From: Chionis minor
Taxonomy: Eukaryota > Chordata > Aves > Charadriiformes > Chionididae
DNA length: 64,000 nt
Assembly: GCA_013398295.1 (NCBI GenBank)
Contig: VZSF01001924.1
Location: 62,625-126,624 of the forward strand
Direction: 5' to 3'
This document shows positions 23,311-36,300 of the stretch, piece after piece (the stretch's first letter is position 1; the number at the start of each line of letters is the position of its first letter). The notes below the pieces were generated by a model. The model had not been told where the DNA came from. It saw only the letters and a list, made by a program, of their open reading frames with translations, and searched no databases. The position numbers and the translations under genes are program-made.

Positions 23311-25559
23311 CACTCTACAGTATGGATATGTGTATACTGGGGATGAAATAGACTGGGAAATTCTTGGTCATAGGATAGAGGGGAAAAATGTGTTCAATGC
23401 TGTGTATGTGCTAACTATATAACGTATTTTTTCCTGAAGTAATTTCTGATATGAAGGTTTTCTTTTTGAATACTATATTCTGCACGAATAAAGACTCATT
23501 CTAATGTCACCAGCAAAAGCTACTTTCAGGCAACAGGGCTTTTTTCCACATTCTCAGAATTTTCAAGAAATAATTGTCCCTACAGTAGAAATTTCACCTG
23601 CAATATTTTAAATGAACACAGCATGACATCTGACAGCATATATTTTCCTAAGAACTGAGGAAGTGATAGACACATCCAAGCTATCAGTTGAATTCTTTTG
23701 GACTCTCTCTACTTATTCTGTCTCTATGTATTTCTCCTGCCTTAGCAGTCTTCCTTTTGTGTCCACCCCCTAAAAAGAACATCAGCAAAAACTCTGGACA
23801 ACACAGTGTTTACAATAAAAAGAAAAGAAAAAAATAGCCAAAACAGTCTTAACAAGAGCAACTTTTGGAATAAAATAAAAAAGGCACATGCATCTTCTTT
23901 GAAGTTCTTTAAACAGTGTAACTAAAAAATAAATTAAATCTCAGGAGGTGATTTTAAGACAAGAAAAAAAATTTCATCTACTGTTTAGAATAGGGTAGAA
24001 TTTAGCACCACTTATTTTTATTTTAATGAAATATTACTTCAATGCTTTAACTCCTGTCATTAAGATTCACAAAGTTTATTAAAAATGCATCATACCTTTC
24101 CCTATGGGAGCTTCTCAAAGTCTCTAAGGGTCATAAGAATTTTCTTTCTTCATTCTATTACCACAGTGAATTCCTGAAGGAAATAAAAATGAAAACTTGT
24201 TTTATAAAACCAGGCAGCAGATAAGGTTTATTTTAGAGATCTGTTGGGGTTTTTTTCTCTTTAATGTAATGAAGACAGGGAAATTTTAAATCTTTCATGA
24301 TTTCTCCTTAATAAATACTCTGATTCTGTCCATATAATTTCAGATTTTTATAAACTTGTATTTTCTGGTTTTTTGTTTGCTTTGGTTTTTTGGTTTGGTT
24401 TGGTTTGGTTTTTTTAAATTTATGCACACCCTTATTTTGTGTACACCTTCATTTGCCTTCAAAGTTATTTGAAATTTAATGGCATTCTGTATATTAGAGG
24501 GCTAAAATAATTGGACAGAATTAGCAAACGCATATATTCATTTCCATCAAGATAAAAAATAAAAGGGCTTCACTTACAAGAAGGAGGTAGTGACAGTGGA
24601 GGAACAGCTGCTTACTGTTGACTTTAATTAACACAGTTTGAACAGCCAAGGGATAATTTAAGAATAATTAGTTTTGAAAGTGGTTTAATCACTATTTTGA
24701 TTACCAATAATTGAATACAGAGATTCCAAAAGGGAAACTGGAAATTACGTTTCCATTGGATAGCTTTCAGTTTAGCTCCTAAATTATGAAAACTATGAAA
24801 ACTGATTTATTCACAAATTACTGTTGGTGATTATGTTGTCTGGTAAAATGACTTTCTATATACCAAACTTTAAACCTCTGCACTTAAAATCTTATTTCTA
24901 ATTATTCTGATTTTTTTTCGTGAAAAATGTTGATAATTCAAATTATTTTCTAAAGAAGTAGCTACCTAATACTAAATCTTTTTACACTATTTTAAAAAAA
25001 TCTCATTTCTACAGGGAAAGAAAGTTTGGTTATAACCTATCCTATCCTAAAAAAATACTGCATGCACCAAAAGGTAGAAATCAAGGCCAAATTCAAGACC
25101 AGAAAGTTTCAGATTTCTTACATATTATCCATTTCACTGTTAGTTACACAAATTCCTATAAGTCAGATAATTTGTTTGTACTAAATTTTTCTTTGAGCTT
25201 TTTTGTGTTGTCGACCACTTCCTTTCACTATTTGCAGAATTACATAGGAGGGCAGAGCCATGGGGGATTTGAAGCCCCTGGCAAGGAGCAAGGTCTTTCA
25301 GGTCCCTCAAGACATCTCAGAGATGTCTTCAACATGTGGGAGCCTTTGTGATGTCCCCATGTTTTGGAGGCAAAGTACTTTACAGATGAGAGAGGGCAAA
25401 TCTAAAACCTCAGACAGAATGCTTCCTGGGGGAGTGAACACCTAAATTACTCAGCCAGGTGTATGATTTGCCTCAGAGGTCTGGCTGGGTCCTGAATGAG
25501 ACACAAAGAAGCTTGAGTTCTCAATGTTGTCTTCTTTAAGCAGTTAGCAGCAAGAGTCC
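23311..25559. other. Unique AT-rich non-coding DNA with a (GGTTT)n run
   Basis: A (GGTTT)n-like run lies at about 24381-24415, and A-rich stretches at 23810-23960. The 61-codon frame at 25260 has no supporting context. Confidence 0.55.
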
Positions 25560-25800
25560 AGAAGAGATGCAAAACAAACCCCTCATTAAGAGTATTTTAG
25601 ATCACTTTTTTCTCAATGTAATCACTGATGTAAAGAGTGAAACATAGGAATGACAGTATTATAAAACATTAAGTTTTACAGATTCATTCCTTTTCAGCAG
25701 GGAAAGTCAAGCCTGACTGGTCAGCCTCAAATTTTCTGATTTGACCAAATTCCATCACAGTCACTAAAGCTATTGGGTAATAGGCAGCTTTTCACAGAGG
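25560..25800 (+). repeat. Diverged direct repeat, copy 1
   Basis: It shares collinear anchors with 28836-29060 at a nearly constant offset of about 3,275 bp: 'atgcaaaacaa', 'aggaatgacag', 'ttataaa', 'gattca.ttcctttt.agcaggg', 'gtcaa.cctgactg' and 'caaattcca' (dots are differing bases). The copies are in the same orientation and have diverged strongly with indels. This may be an unclassified interspersed repeat or an old local duplication. Confidence 0.6.
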
Positions 25801-28800
25801 ACAATTAGCCTGATTTGCCTTTTTTTGATTCCTAATGGTGGAAAATATCGTTAGCTTGAAGCTATGTTTCTTGTTAAAAGAGAGACTTTCTCACCATGAG
25901 CTGATTTTTTTTTTTAAATTATATATGTATATAATCATATTGCCTTTGTAGGTTGTTCAATTTTGTGTTCTCAGAAAGTAATTTAGAGATATAATAACTT
26001 TGAATCTGCTATTCCTGATATTCTATAAATGTGGTATCAGAACATGCATATGGACCATATTTTCTGTCACTGGAGCTACCTGAAGGGTTTGGTAAATGAG
26101 AGGAAGAGGGATAGGAGATTATTATTCTAGATTTCAAAAGCTATATGATGATGAGATTTACATTTTTTTTAAAGTACCTGTCAAATGTGATTCAATTAGT
26201 GTTACTGCTATATCCTTTCTTGTCTCTTTGAATATGATGTTTGCTTTCTGCATTCTGCCTCTTGAAAATTATAGGTAGAATACCAGGAGGCTGACCTTTC
26301 TGTCATAATTCTCTCATGTTCATGCTCAGTTTGTATTCCTTGTTATTTAAATCATAGTGTATATAATACAAATCCTTTATTAAAAGCTTTGTCCCAGGTT
26401 TAAAGGTCTAGGGCTTTTTTGTCATTCTTTACTGTATGAAGACTAGCAACCAGACATGGAAAGAATAGCACTTTATAAAGTATTACACATATGTGACAGC
26501 TGTCATAAATGTGAGTTACTACTTCTGCATCACAGACATTTGCTTTGGAAATAAACAGCGTGTTTTCTGTGCTGCTCAAGTTGATGTCTTGAACTTAATT
26601 TTATACTTAACTTCTCTTGTGCAAATGATGGGTATTCAGTACTGCTGAAAATGTCATAGTGACTGACTTAAGTTGTAACATCTAAGAATGGTGATAATGC
26701 TGAATAATATTTTAGTGGGTGACAATAAGAACATTTATTACCTGAGCTGGAAGTCATGACATTAGCTTCTTGCTGTATGTGAACTCTGTAGGGAAGCCAT
26801 GAAATATATTGAATCAAAACAAACTCAAGGTTTCCTTGGTTATAGAGTATTAACTTATATTCAGTAAGAAAGCAAGTTTGGTTTTGGATTCATATTTAAT
26901 TAAGAGTTGCTCAGCTGTACTACTCTGTTCTTCTTTTATCCTTGCTGGAAGAGCTGTCGTTTTGTTACATTAAATGTATATAATATAAGAGAATAAACCA
27001 TAGGTTAAACAAGTAGTCCATGTTTGTTATCCCAGGATACTTGCTTTGTCATTTGTGTTTTCTCTTCTGTCTCACTGGTTCTTTCTTGCTATATCTGTTT
27101 AGCACATCCCCTTTATTTACTCACAATTTGACTCCAGTCCCTCTCACACACCCTGCTTTCCTCCTCCAGTTCTGTGGCTGCCCCAACTAAACAGGCCCCA
27201 ATAGCTGCTATCAAGGATTAAATTTAAGCTTCATGATCCTCCTTTTTTTTCCATCCCATGTTTCATTATCTTCATGTTTAACACCTTTAAAGTTCAAGTC
27301 TGTATATGTATTGCCATCTTCAGAAATAAGGAACAACATGAAAAAAGTCTGTAGGGATTTAGTTCTGTTCATTGTCGCGGATCTAGATAACCTATCATTT
27401 CAGAAACTCCCCTTTTGTTAAAGAATATCTGCTGCCTAAAATTCCATAATTTAATTTGCCTGTGCTCTTTCACAGTCCAAACACTCCTTGAAGTAAAACT
27501 CAGCTTCTAAAATTATTAAACCTCTTTATGCTACACTCAGTTACCCTTTTCATTCTTCCAGCTATATGTTTCTTCTCCTTCTGTATTCACTCTTTTTCAT
27601 CTGTTAGCTTGATTATTTTTTTAAAAAGTCTCAAGATAGAGGTAATGGACCTTTAAAAACCATTGCGTTTCAAGCAATAAAAATAATAAACATCCTCATA
27701 ATTGCTGAGCTGTCATTAGCAACAAGGAAGCATATGGATGGACACGTTAAAATTAATTCAACATTTGACATTGAACAGGATAAAGTATATGTTTTCTTAT
27801 TATCAATGTTTATTGAGCAAATGATAAAAAAGCATAAGAGAAAACAATCCTAATATCCTGGGATTATTATGCAGTCTAAACACTTGGTTAGACAGGAAAT
27901 TCTGGGTTTCTCTGCTGACTGTTAAAAAAGAGTATTATGCACAATACATAACTTAGGTAGGCTAGACCCCAGGTTGCCTATACACAATGGTACCTCCTGT
28001 CATGTTCTGCTGCCTTATTAAGATTTATATTATGTAAGGGCTATGATGCCTCATCTCTCTACAAAATTCATGGTCAAGTTTCAATGATACCACTATTTTT
28101 CATCAAACTACCAAATTTTATTTATGGGTACCAAGTGTTCTGTTTGAACTCCATGTAATATTTTTCTGTGAAGTTAATCTCAGAACAGACATGTTGCTAA
28201 CCAAATCTGTTTTTGGTTGAAAACCAGAAGACATAACATTGTCTGGAAGAAGATCTGGGAATGGGCTTTTTAAATAATTCATATTAAAGAAATCTCAATT
28301 TTTCAATGGGTAGATTCTGATAGGCATTCCGCGTATGTTATTGGATAATGTCGCTGCCTTCAAATGAGCGTGTCTTGCTCCTGTGGCTGTTAGAGACACT
28401 AGGGTTAGCACATTTATTAGCTTTAGCCCTCCATTAAGGCAAAGTGGAAAAATAATTTAAACCTGGGATACAAAAGTAGAAACTACCAAAGAAGGACCCT
28501 GGGAAAGCCTAGGAAGAGACATTTCCAGAAGATGATTTGTCGACTGTGTTAACCTTTGCCAGCAACAAAAAGCAAGACCATGGAAACAGTTTTGAATATG
28601 ACAGAATCCAGGAAGGTGAAAAAAAAATTTGCTTAGAGCTTGTAGCATTGGTCTCTTCCTTGTTTATGGACAGCTCTAAAATCACTTGAGTGCCTGTAAT
28701 ACATTTTAAATTAATTTCTAAAATTTGTCCAAAAATTACAGTCTTATCCATCTCTGCACAGTTGTTATCTGGAAAATATAGGTGCCTCAATTCTGACTTG

Positions 28801-28835
28801 AAGCTCTAGCTTAATTTACATGTTTTTTTCATGCC
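25801..28835. other. Unique AT-rich non-coding DNA
   Basis: No gene or repeat family was recognised. There is a poly-T/AT-rich segment near 25908-25935. Confidence 0.55.
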
Positions 28836-29060
28836 AAAATAAATGCAAAACAATATCCTCATCAATTTCTTTTTTCATCTCTTGCATGAATGCTATTAAT
28901 AATATTATCTATGAAGCACAGGAATGACAGGTTTATAAAGCAATTTTTTAGCGATTCAATTCCTTTTTAGCAGGGGTGGAGGTGGTGTCAAACCTGACTG
29001 ATTTGCCCAAATTCCAGCCTGTCACAGAGTATAATCAGCCCATTTTCAGAGGGCTGAGAG
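28836..29060 (+). repeat. Diverged direct repeat, copy 2
   Basis: This is the partner of 25560-25800. It has an extra G-rich insertion ('ggtggaggtggtg') after the shared 'agcagggg'. Sequence after about 29060 no longer aligns convincingly by eye. Confidence 0.6.
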
Positions 29061-29759
29061 TGTTGTTGGTGTTGCCTAAGCACTAGCAGGATCTCATATT
29101 TTTTGTAGCACGGTAAATACTTGGCAAAATCCATAGAAATTTTTCTAGGACAAGATAACTTTTCCTTCCAGTTTTCACATGTCACTGCCATATAGATGCT
29201 TTGTCTCTCTTTTTTTTTTTTTTAAAGTCTGTAAATTTTGCTTCCAATTCCGTTAATGATCCTGTCAGCAAGACAGCCATTGTTCCAGTAGGAAGGTATG
29301 ATTCAGTATTGATGTTTATTTATGATGCATATTCTTATTTTAACTGGATGATGAAGGGAATGCTTAAGCATTGAATATGTTGAAATATAAACATCACTAA
29401 ATATTGCTGAATATTACTTTAGGTTTGAAAATTAGAGGTCTACAGTATCATGGAAAAATATATCTGCTACATTACAGCAACTACCTTTAAGACATTGAGA
29501 AAAGATGTATTAGTGTTACCACCATCTTAGTGAAATTATTCATAAATTATACAGGTATTATGATCAATTTTTGCTTGAATATGAGAAGCTTTGAGTATTA
29601 AGAATGTTGATTTATTGTTCCTGTTCCTGAATTAGGAACTCACTGTGCTAATTTGATGCTGAAATGAAAGCGGTTCTGAGGAAGTACTTTCAATTCTCTC
29701 CAGTAAACCAAAGTGGGACCTTGTTGTCTCAGCCTGGATGCTCCTGAGCATGAGTGGTA
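29061..29759. other. Unique AT-rich non-coding DNA
   Basis: It contains a poly-T run at about 29210-29224. No gene was recognised. Confidence 0.5.
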
Positions 29760-29995
29760 CATTCATCAAATCCATGTCTCTCCAATTTAAAGATCATGAT
29801 GTCATGTGGGACAGCATCAAATGCTGGTCCTGGTAGATAATGTCAGTTGCTCTCCCCTTGTCTACCACCACTGTAACCCTGTCGCAGAAGGCCACCAAAT
29901 TTTTCAGACATGATTTACCCTTAGTGAAGCCATTTTGGCTGTCACCGATCACCTTCATATTTTCCACGTGCCTTAGTAGAGTTCGATCACAAGTT
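29760..29995 (-). mobile_element. CR1 fragment from the reverse transcriptase core, truncated at both ends
   Basis: The minus-strand frame encodes the CR1 RT segment before and around motif A, with the pattern [31 protein letters not shown] and [13 protein letters not shown]. The usual motif A (LDFSKAFD) has decayed to DQHLMLSH, apparently through a frame change. Neither the 3' end nor the 5' part of the element is present, so this is an internal remnant rather than a fresh 3'-anchored insertion. Confidence 0.85.
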
Positions 29996-31114
29996 TTAAT
30001 TAACAAATGTTAGTTGACAATTTTAACTGCTGGTATTGAGAAACTGATACTTTAGTAGCTTTTTTTCTTAGTGCAGTATGGCATAAAAGAGTTTGAGGGT
30101 TCTGAACTTTTCCATGCATGACATGTGCCTGTATATAATAAAAGACGGTCACTTAGTTGAATAGCTTGTCAAAACATAGAATGAGGCACAACCTGGGAAC
30201 ATAATAAGATGACATGTAGTAGGAACCAGCATATTCTTTCTATTAAGTGGCTGAAGAGAAACAAGAGAAACATTTCATTCTGCCTTTGCATTCCCTAACA
30301 TTATTAAGTAGTTCTGCAGACCCTAAGTATCCCACAAGCCTGTCATTTTCACAAGGTGAAGTGGGAATAAGCTTTATTCAATTAAACGGATATTCTAAAC
30401 ATGGAAGTAAAATCTCTTTTTTCTGCTGCAGCTCTTCAGCCTAGTGCAGTGCTAAGCTGGGCTCGACTTGGGAACTCTGTTCTAAGGTGTGTGTAGCCCT
30501 TTTGACTTCATTAATCAGAGCAAATAAAGTAATGAGCAAGCCTTTGCTTTTTATTTGACTGGTATAGATAGACTTGTAGGTATCATGATGTAGACATATT
30601 CAAACAAGTCTCCTAAAAGGATAATTCAGGGGCTCAAGCATATACATTATTAATTTGGAAGTTTCTTCCAATGCATAATAGTCAGTAGAGAAGACAAGTG
30701 TCTGCATTCATACGACACCTAAACTAGGTGTCCTAAATCAAATCTAGAGTTTCCTACTAATGTAGAGTTTTGGTATTGTAAAAATAAGTGATAATGACAT
30801 TTTAGAAGTAGCTGTTGTATTTTTCTAATGTATTTTGCCCTGTATGTTACAAACCTGAAGCTTTCTTAGCTGTGAGATACTACATTTTAAAGATCCAACC
30901 CTCATTTTGACTAATGCAGATAACCAGAGCTAGATCAGAAATTCCAAGACTTTTTAATGTGTCCTGCATCTTTGTCATTTGTATCACTCTTCTTTCTCTA
31001 ATTCTTTGGTTTATAAGACTTCAGAAAAATAGACTAAATATTGTAATCAGACTATGATCAATTGAAAAGCAAGGGGAAAACTGAAGGGGAAGAGAGAAAG
31101 GGGAGTGTAAGCAG
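29996..31114. other. Unique AT-rich non-coding DNA
   Basis: No gene or repeat was recognised between the small CR1 fragment and CR1 copy A. Confidence 0.5.
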
Positions 31115-31434
31115 AGACAATGAAATCCAGGGATCAGGTTAGGAAAGCTAAAGCCCAGATAGAGTTAAATCTGGCCAGGGTCGTCAAGGGCAACAAGAAT
31201 ATTCTATAGGGATATTGGGACAAAAGGAAGACTAGGGAAGTCTCAGTCAGGAAGGAAATGGGAGACCTAGTCACCCAGGATGTGGAGAAGGCGGAGGTGC
31301 TCAACAACATTTTTGCCTCAGTCTTCACTGGTAAAGGCTCTAACCATGCAGAAGGTAAGGGCAGAGACTGAGAGCATGAGGTATCGCCCATTGTAGGAGA
31401 AGACCAGGTCCGAGACCAACTGAGGAACCCAAAG

Positions 31435-32469
31435 GTGCACAAGTCTGTGGTACCTGATAAGATTCATCTGTGTGTGGTGAGAGAACTGGTGGATGTAGTT
31501 GCCAAACCACTATCCATCCTATTTGAGAAGTCGTGGCAGTCTAGTGAAGTTCCTGCTGACTGGAAAAGGGGGAACATAACTCCCATTTCCAAAAGGTTAA
31601 AAAAGATGACCCAGGAAACTACAGGCCAGTCAGTCTCACCTCTGTGCCTGGCAAGATCATGGAGCAGATCCTCCTGGAAACTCTGCTAAGGGACGTGGAA
31701 AATAAGGAGGTGATTGGTGGCAGCCAGCATGACTTCACTAAGGGCAAATCATGCCTGACAAATTTGGTGTCCTTCTATGATGGAGTTACAGTGCTGCTGG
31801 ATAAGGGGAGAGCAATTGATGTCGCCTGCCTGGACTTGTGCAAGGCATTTGACACTGTCCTGCATGATATCCTGGTCTCTGAATTGGAGAGACATGGATT
31901 TGACAGATGGACCACTCGGTGGATAAGGAACTGGCTGAATGGCCGCAATGGGTCAACAGTAGCAGTCAGCGGGTCAATATCCAAGTGTTGTGCAGTGACA
32001 AGTGGTGTTCCTCGGGGGTCGGTACTGGGCCAGTGCTGTTTAACATGTTTGTTGGCGACATGGATGTTGGGACTGAACGCATCCTCAGCAAGTTTGCTGA
32101 TGACACCAAGCTGTGTGGAGTGGAGGGAAGGGATGCCGTCCAGAAGGACCTGGACAGGCTTGAGCAGTGGGCCTGTGCCAAGTTCACAAAGTTCAGCAAG
32201 GCCAAGTGCAAGCTCCTGCATGTGGGTTGGGGCAATCCCATGCAGCAATACAGACTGGGTGGAGAATGGATTGAGAGCAGCCCTGAGGAGAGGGACTTGG
32301 GGGTGTTGGTAGATGAGAAGCTCAACATGAGCTGGCAATGTGTGCTTACAGCCCAGGCGGCCAGCTGCATCCTGGGCTGCGTCAAAAGAAGCGTGGTCAG
32401 CAGGTCACAGGAGGTGATTCTGCCCCTCTACTCTGCCCTTGCGAGACAGAACCTGGACCACTGTGTCTA
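31435..32469 (+). pseudogene. CR1 copy A reverse transcriptase (frameshifted)
   Basis: The RT is spread over at least three frames. Frame one (31644 onward) carries the '[11 protein letters not shown]' block, motif A as LDLCKAFD with its aspartate codon at about 31833, and motif B as [10 protein letters not shown]. One C appears to be missing at about 32029-32031 (GGCCA where the family has GGCCCA), which shifts the frame. The next frame then supplies GPVLFNMF, motif C as FADD at 32093-32104, and the C-terminal blocks NPMQQYR and ERDLGVLVD, ending at a stop after 32466. The catalytic residues survive, but the protein cannot be made. Confidence 0.9.
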
Positions 32470-32660
32470 GCTCTGGAGCCCCCAAAATAAGAAGGACATA
32501 GACCTGTTGGAGAAGGACCAGAGGAGGGCATGAATATGATCAGAGGACTGGAGCACCTCTGCTATGAGGAAAGGCTGCAGGAGTTGGGGTTGTTCAGCCT
32601 TGAGAAGAGCAGGCTTCCAGGCGACCTCACAACAGCCCTCCAGTGTCTGAAAGGGTCCGT

Positions 32661-33016
32661 TGTGGTTTAGCTTCAGCTGACAAAGAAGAACCACATGGCT
32701 GTTCGCTCAACTCCCCACAGCAGTGGGGGACTATCAGAAGAAAAAGGCAAAACTCATGGTTTGAGATAGAGGCAGTTTAACAGAACAGCAAAAGAAACAG
32801 GAAAACAACAACACTGACAGAGGAATATATAGTTAACACAATTAACGTACCACTGTGCACTGACCGGATCTGGGGTGCCCCAGCCCACTCCCAAGCATCA
32901 ACTTCCAGCCTGCTCCTCCAGCTAGCTCCCCTCTAAGTGCTTGGCATGGTGTGATGTGGTAAGGAATACCTGAGTCCATGCCAGAAATTAACCCACTCCC
33001 TGCTGGAACCAGGACA
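32661..33016 (-). mobile_element. Solo LTR inserted in CR1 copy A
   Basis: The interval starts TGTGGTTTAGC and ends AGGACA on the plus strand. Read on the minus strand it begins TGTCCTGGTTCC and ends AAACCACA, so it has TG...CA ends. Its minus-strand layout (an early GGGTTAATTT, then a GGTATTCC-type block, then GC-rich units, then a terminal AAACCACA) resembles the LTR at 15598-16196, with apparent internal loss. CR1 sequence is continuous across it, which proves that it came later than the CR1. Flanks GGGTCC (32653-32658) and GGAGCC (33017-33022) may be a decayed target duplication, but two extra bases make this uncertain. Confidence 0.85.
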
Positions 33017-33330
33017 GGAGCCTACAAGAAATCTGGAGAGTGACTTTTTACAAGGGCAGGTAGTGATAGGACAGGGGGTAATGGCTTCAAACTGGAAGAG
33101 GGTAGATTTAAATAGATATTAGCATGAAATTTTTTACTATGAGGATACTGAGGCACTGGAAGAGCTTGCCCAGAGAAGTTATGGAGGCCCCATCCCTGGA
33201 AGCGTTCAAGGCCAGGTTGGCTGAGGCTTTGAACAATTCGGTCTAGTAGGAGATGTCCTTACGTATGGCAGGAGGATTGGAACTAAATGAACTTTCAGGT
33301 CCCTTCCAACCTAAACCATTCTATGACTCT

Positions 33331-36300
33331 ACTCAGTTACTTATAGCAAGAACAAAAAGACCTGATCTCTCTGCCCTTGTACTCCCTTTTCTGATTAATT
33401 CAAGGCAGTAAAGTGTAACAGCCAAAATGTTATATTTACTATCTGAATTAAAGTGTCTAAAAAGAAAATCTTGGCATATACGTTAAGTGTAAGTGAACTA
33501 TTAAGCTGAGAAAGGTTTTTTAAAGTCATTGTGTTTAATAAGCTAAAGCACTGCTGTATGTTAGCTCTGTTTTTTATCAATGAAATTTATTTCATTTGGC
33601 ATTCTTTTCCAAGGAGACACATAAAAGATATAGCTTAAAATCATAGATATATAATTTCTTAGAATTAAAAAAGCTAGATTTTCAATTTCTGACATAATTT
33701 GGGAACCTAGTGATTTTAAGTGGTATTATTTTGCTTCATCCAATTCACGCTTCCAAGAGTTATCTTCTACTTTTTCTATATGAGTGTAAAATAACCTTAA
33801 AATAGTGTATAGATCTGCTACGGAAGTACTTCTTATTTCATAGTGGTAACACAGCACTACAATTCTAACAACTGTATTCCACTGTAATAGATTACATCAT
33901 GTGTTAAATTATGTGTGAAAAAAATGTTGCAGGATATATAATTAGAATATAATTGCTTCAGTGCACACCTGTCTAAAATGTATTTGCCTTTAGTGATGTG
34001 CATGGATGTACTTAGTCTAATAATCCGCTCTTTCCTCATAATTGGATATCCTGCAGCTTAAACTACGGTACATTTTATATTAACCTTTCCTAAGCTAGAA
34101 GGTAATACAGACATGCATGATGGAAGCCTATTTCTACTGGTTTAGATGAGGCTCATTGCTTTAGCTGAACACTGAAAATAACTGCTAGTTGGCTTTGATA
34201 TTAAAATTGAAAAGTGCATGTGAAACACGGGATAAGGACCTTCTCAGGTAGAAGGGTGCAAATGGGTCCTGAATGAGAACACTTCTGTATTAAAGAGCAT
34301 ATAAACAAAACATTTTGAAGTGATGCAGTTCAGAGCATTTTGAAATACCAAACATCAGAGAAAACAATAAAGGACTGAGCATTTCTGTGAAGCACAATAA
34401 CAAAACAGATGAGGTAACATTTCATACTTACAATTAAAACTGGAAGTGTATATCTCTCCAATTAAGCCAGTAGTAAGGGATTGGGACCATATATCATTTG
34501 TCAGCATTGATTCCAATTAAACTCAGAGGTTCCCACTGTAAAGAATGGTGAGTAATCAATGAGCAATTAAGAGCAGAAGACCTTGAAAGTAACTTATCAT
34601 AGTAAATCTGGTACTGAGATGGTGCGGGCAGATTGCCATTAAAGCACTTACTCCAGTGATAACACGCTGCAGGCAACATCATTTGTTGCTCTTTTAGCCT
34701 GGACTGTAGTGCAAACGGCTTTAGGTTTAACTTCTTAAATTCCTGGGACAACAAGCAACATCTTGTAAATCCTGGTTCGGAGCTTGCTGGTTTGTCCCCT
34801 GTTACCAGCTACTGCAACTCCCATATTTATTGTCAGTAGCTTAGAAAAGGTAAATCAAGTCCTTAAGGATCAAGTAAGCTTCAGGTTATTAAAGGCAGAA
34901 AAGATGTCAATACAGGGAGTGCCAAAGGTGAATTTAAGGACAACAGTAGCAGAAAGTTTGAAAACACTAATTTGCCCCTAGATGCTGTAACGGGCTTTCA
35001 TTCCAGGGCTGAGGCAGGGAAATACAGGTCAAATGAACTTTTGGCAAGTGCCATGCATGCAAACATTATTTGCATAATAATTTAAGAATTTATTGTCAAA
35101 CATAACATCTCTTTGAAAGATGTCTTGTCACTTCAAAGAGTTTTTGTTGTGCTGCTTGTATGCAATCTTGTTGAATTAATATATTCCTTTCTTTTTTTTT
35201 TCAATTGCTTCACTGACACCTAATTAATCATGGGTCTGATTTTACTTGTTGCTGGAATGTGTATCTACCAGGTCAGGAGCTGTTTCCTCTTGAATGTGTA
35301 AATGTTCCCCCAGGAATAATACAGACATAACATGTATGCATAGTATAAATATATATATTTATTAACAGATTGGATTTAGCAGCTTGCCACTATAACTATC
35401 CAAGCTAATTTAGAAAGTGAAGCTGTAAACTACTGGAAAACCGCTATACTGTCTATATGCCTAGACATTTGTATCTTTTCTATTTTTTGGCTTGTATATT
35501 GTTTTCCATGTTGCAGCACTATGTAGAATTTAAAATTAAGTTCCTGTGTTTAACATACCTGCCCTAGTTGTTACACTCAAAATCTTGTTATGGATAAAAA
35601 GGGGGACATACGTTACATGTAAAACAAAGAATTTATTGTTAGTCATCTTAAAATCCTAACAGACTTTAGTGAAACAAAACAAAGTTATTAGGATTAGTCC
35701 AGTTCAAATTATGCTAACAGTTACAGCCCAATTAATACCAGATACATCTCACTAGTAATGTGGTTAAAATTGTTATACCAAAGCTTCCTAATATACTCCC
35801 TTTTTTTTTCCTGGTGTTACGGTCATCCTTTTGCTGCACCTCTGACTCTAAAGGAGTGGGAGTGGGGTTGCAGTGAGTTGTCAGGATTGTGAATTCCTGA
35901 CAGGGAGGAGTGTGAAGTTGGTCATGAAATTTATTCCTCCTCTTTTCTAGAAGGACTAGCGCTTTTTTTCCTCTTTTTTTTTTTTTTTTTTTCCCCTCCC
36001 CTCCCCTCCCCTGTTGTCATTCTAACATCTACTTGGGCTATTTTAACGTTTTCTAACATGCTGTACGTCTTGCTTTTTCTTCACTGGTCTGCAACTCTAT
36101 GTTGCATTTCAATTTACAATATATAGTATGCTTTATGTATGTGAGATACTTGTTCTTTTCTTTTAGGGGTTTTCTTGTTACTCCTGCAACCGTTTTTGCC
36201 CACCTCTGAATTCTGCATTTCCTTGACTGATGACCAGTGAGCTGCATGTAGCATTGGGGGCTCCAGTGTTACTCTGCACCAACATTTTTAAGATCTTTTT

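Larger units (their letters stand above)
31115..33330 (+). mobile_element. CR1 LINE copy A (long, 5'-truncated, interrupted by an LTR)
   Basis: This is the longest CR1 span here. It starts just before the reverse transcriptase ('AKAQIELNLARV'-like sequence near 31140), runs through the RT and C-terminal region, and ends with a CR1 3' end ('aaccattctatgactct') near 33330. An LTR of about 356 bp splits it at 32661-33016, and the CR1 continues on the far side without loss. Several frameshifts and stops make it inactive. From about 31590 to 32409 it is almost identical to copy B at 43092-43929, whereas the rest is ordinarily diverged. Confidence 0.94.

Noticed and set aside
31775..32385. Long minus-strand frames (187 and 139 codons) inside CR1 copy A, repeated in copy B
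   Set aside because: They are antisense shadows of the CR1 reverse transcriptase region, whose sense strand carries the recognisable RT motifs.
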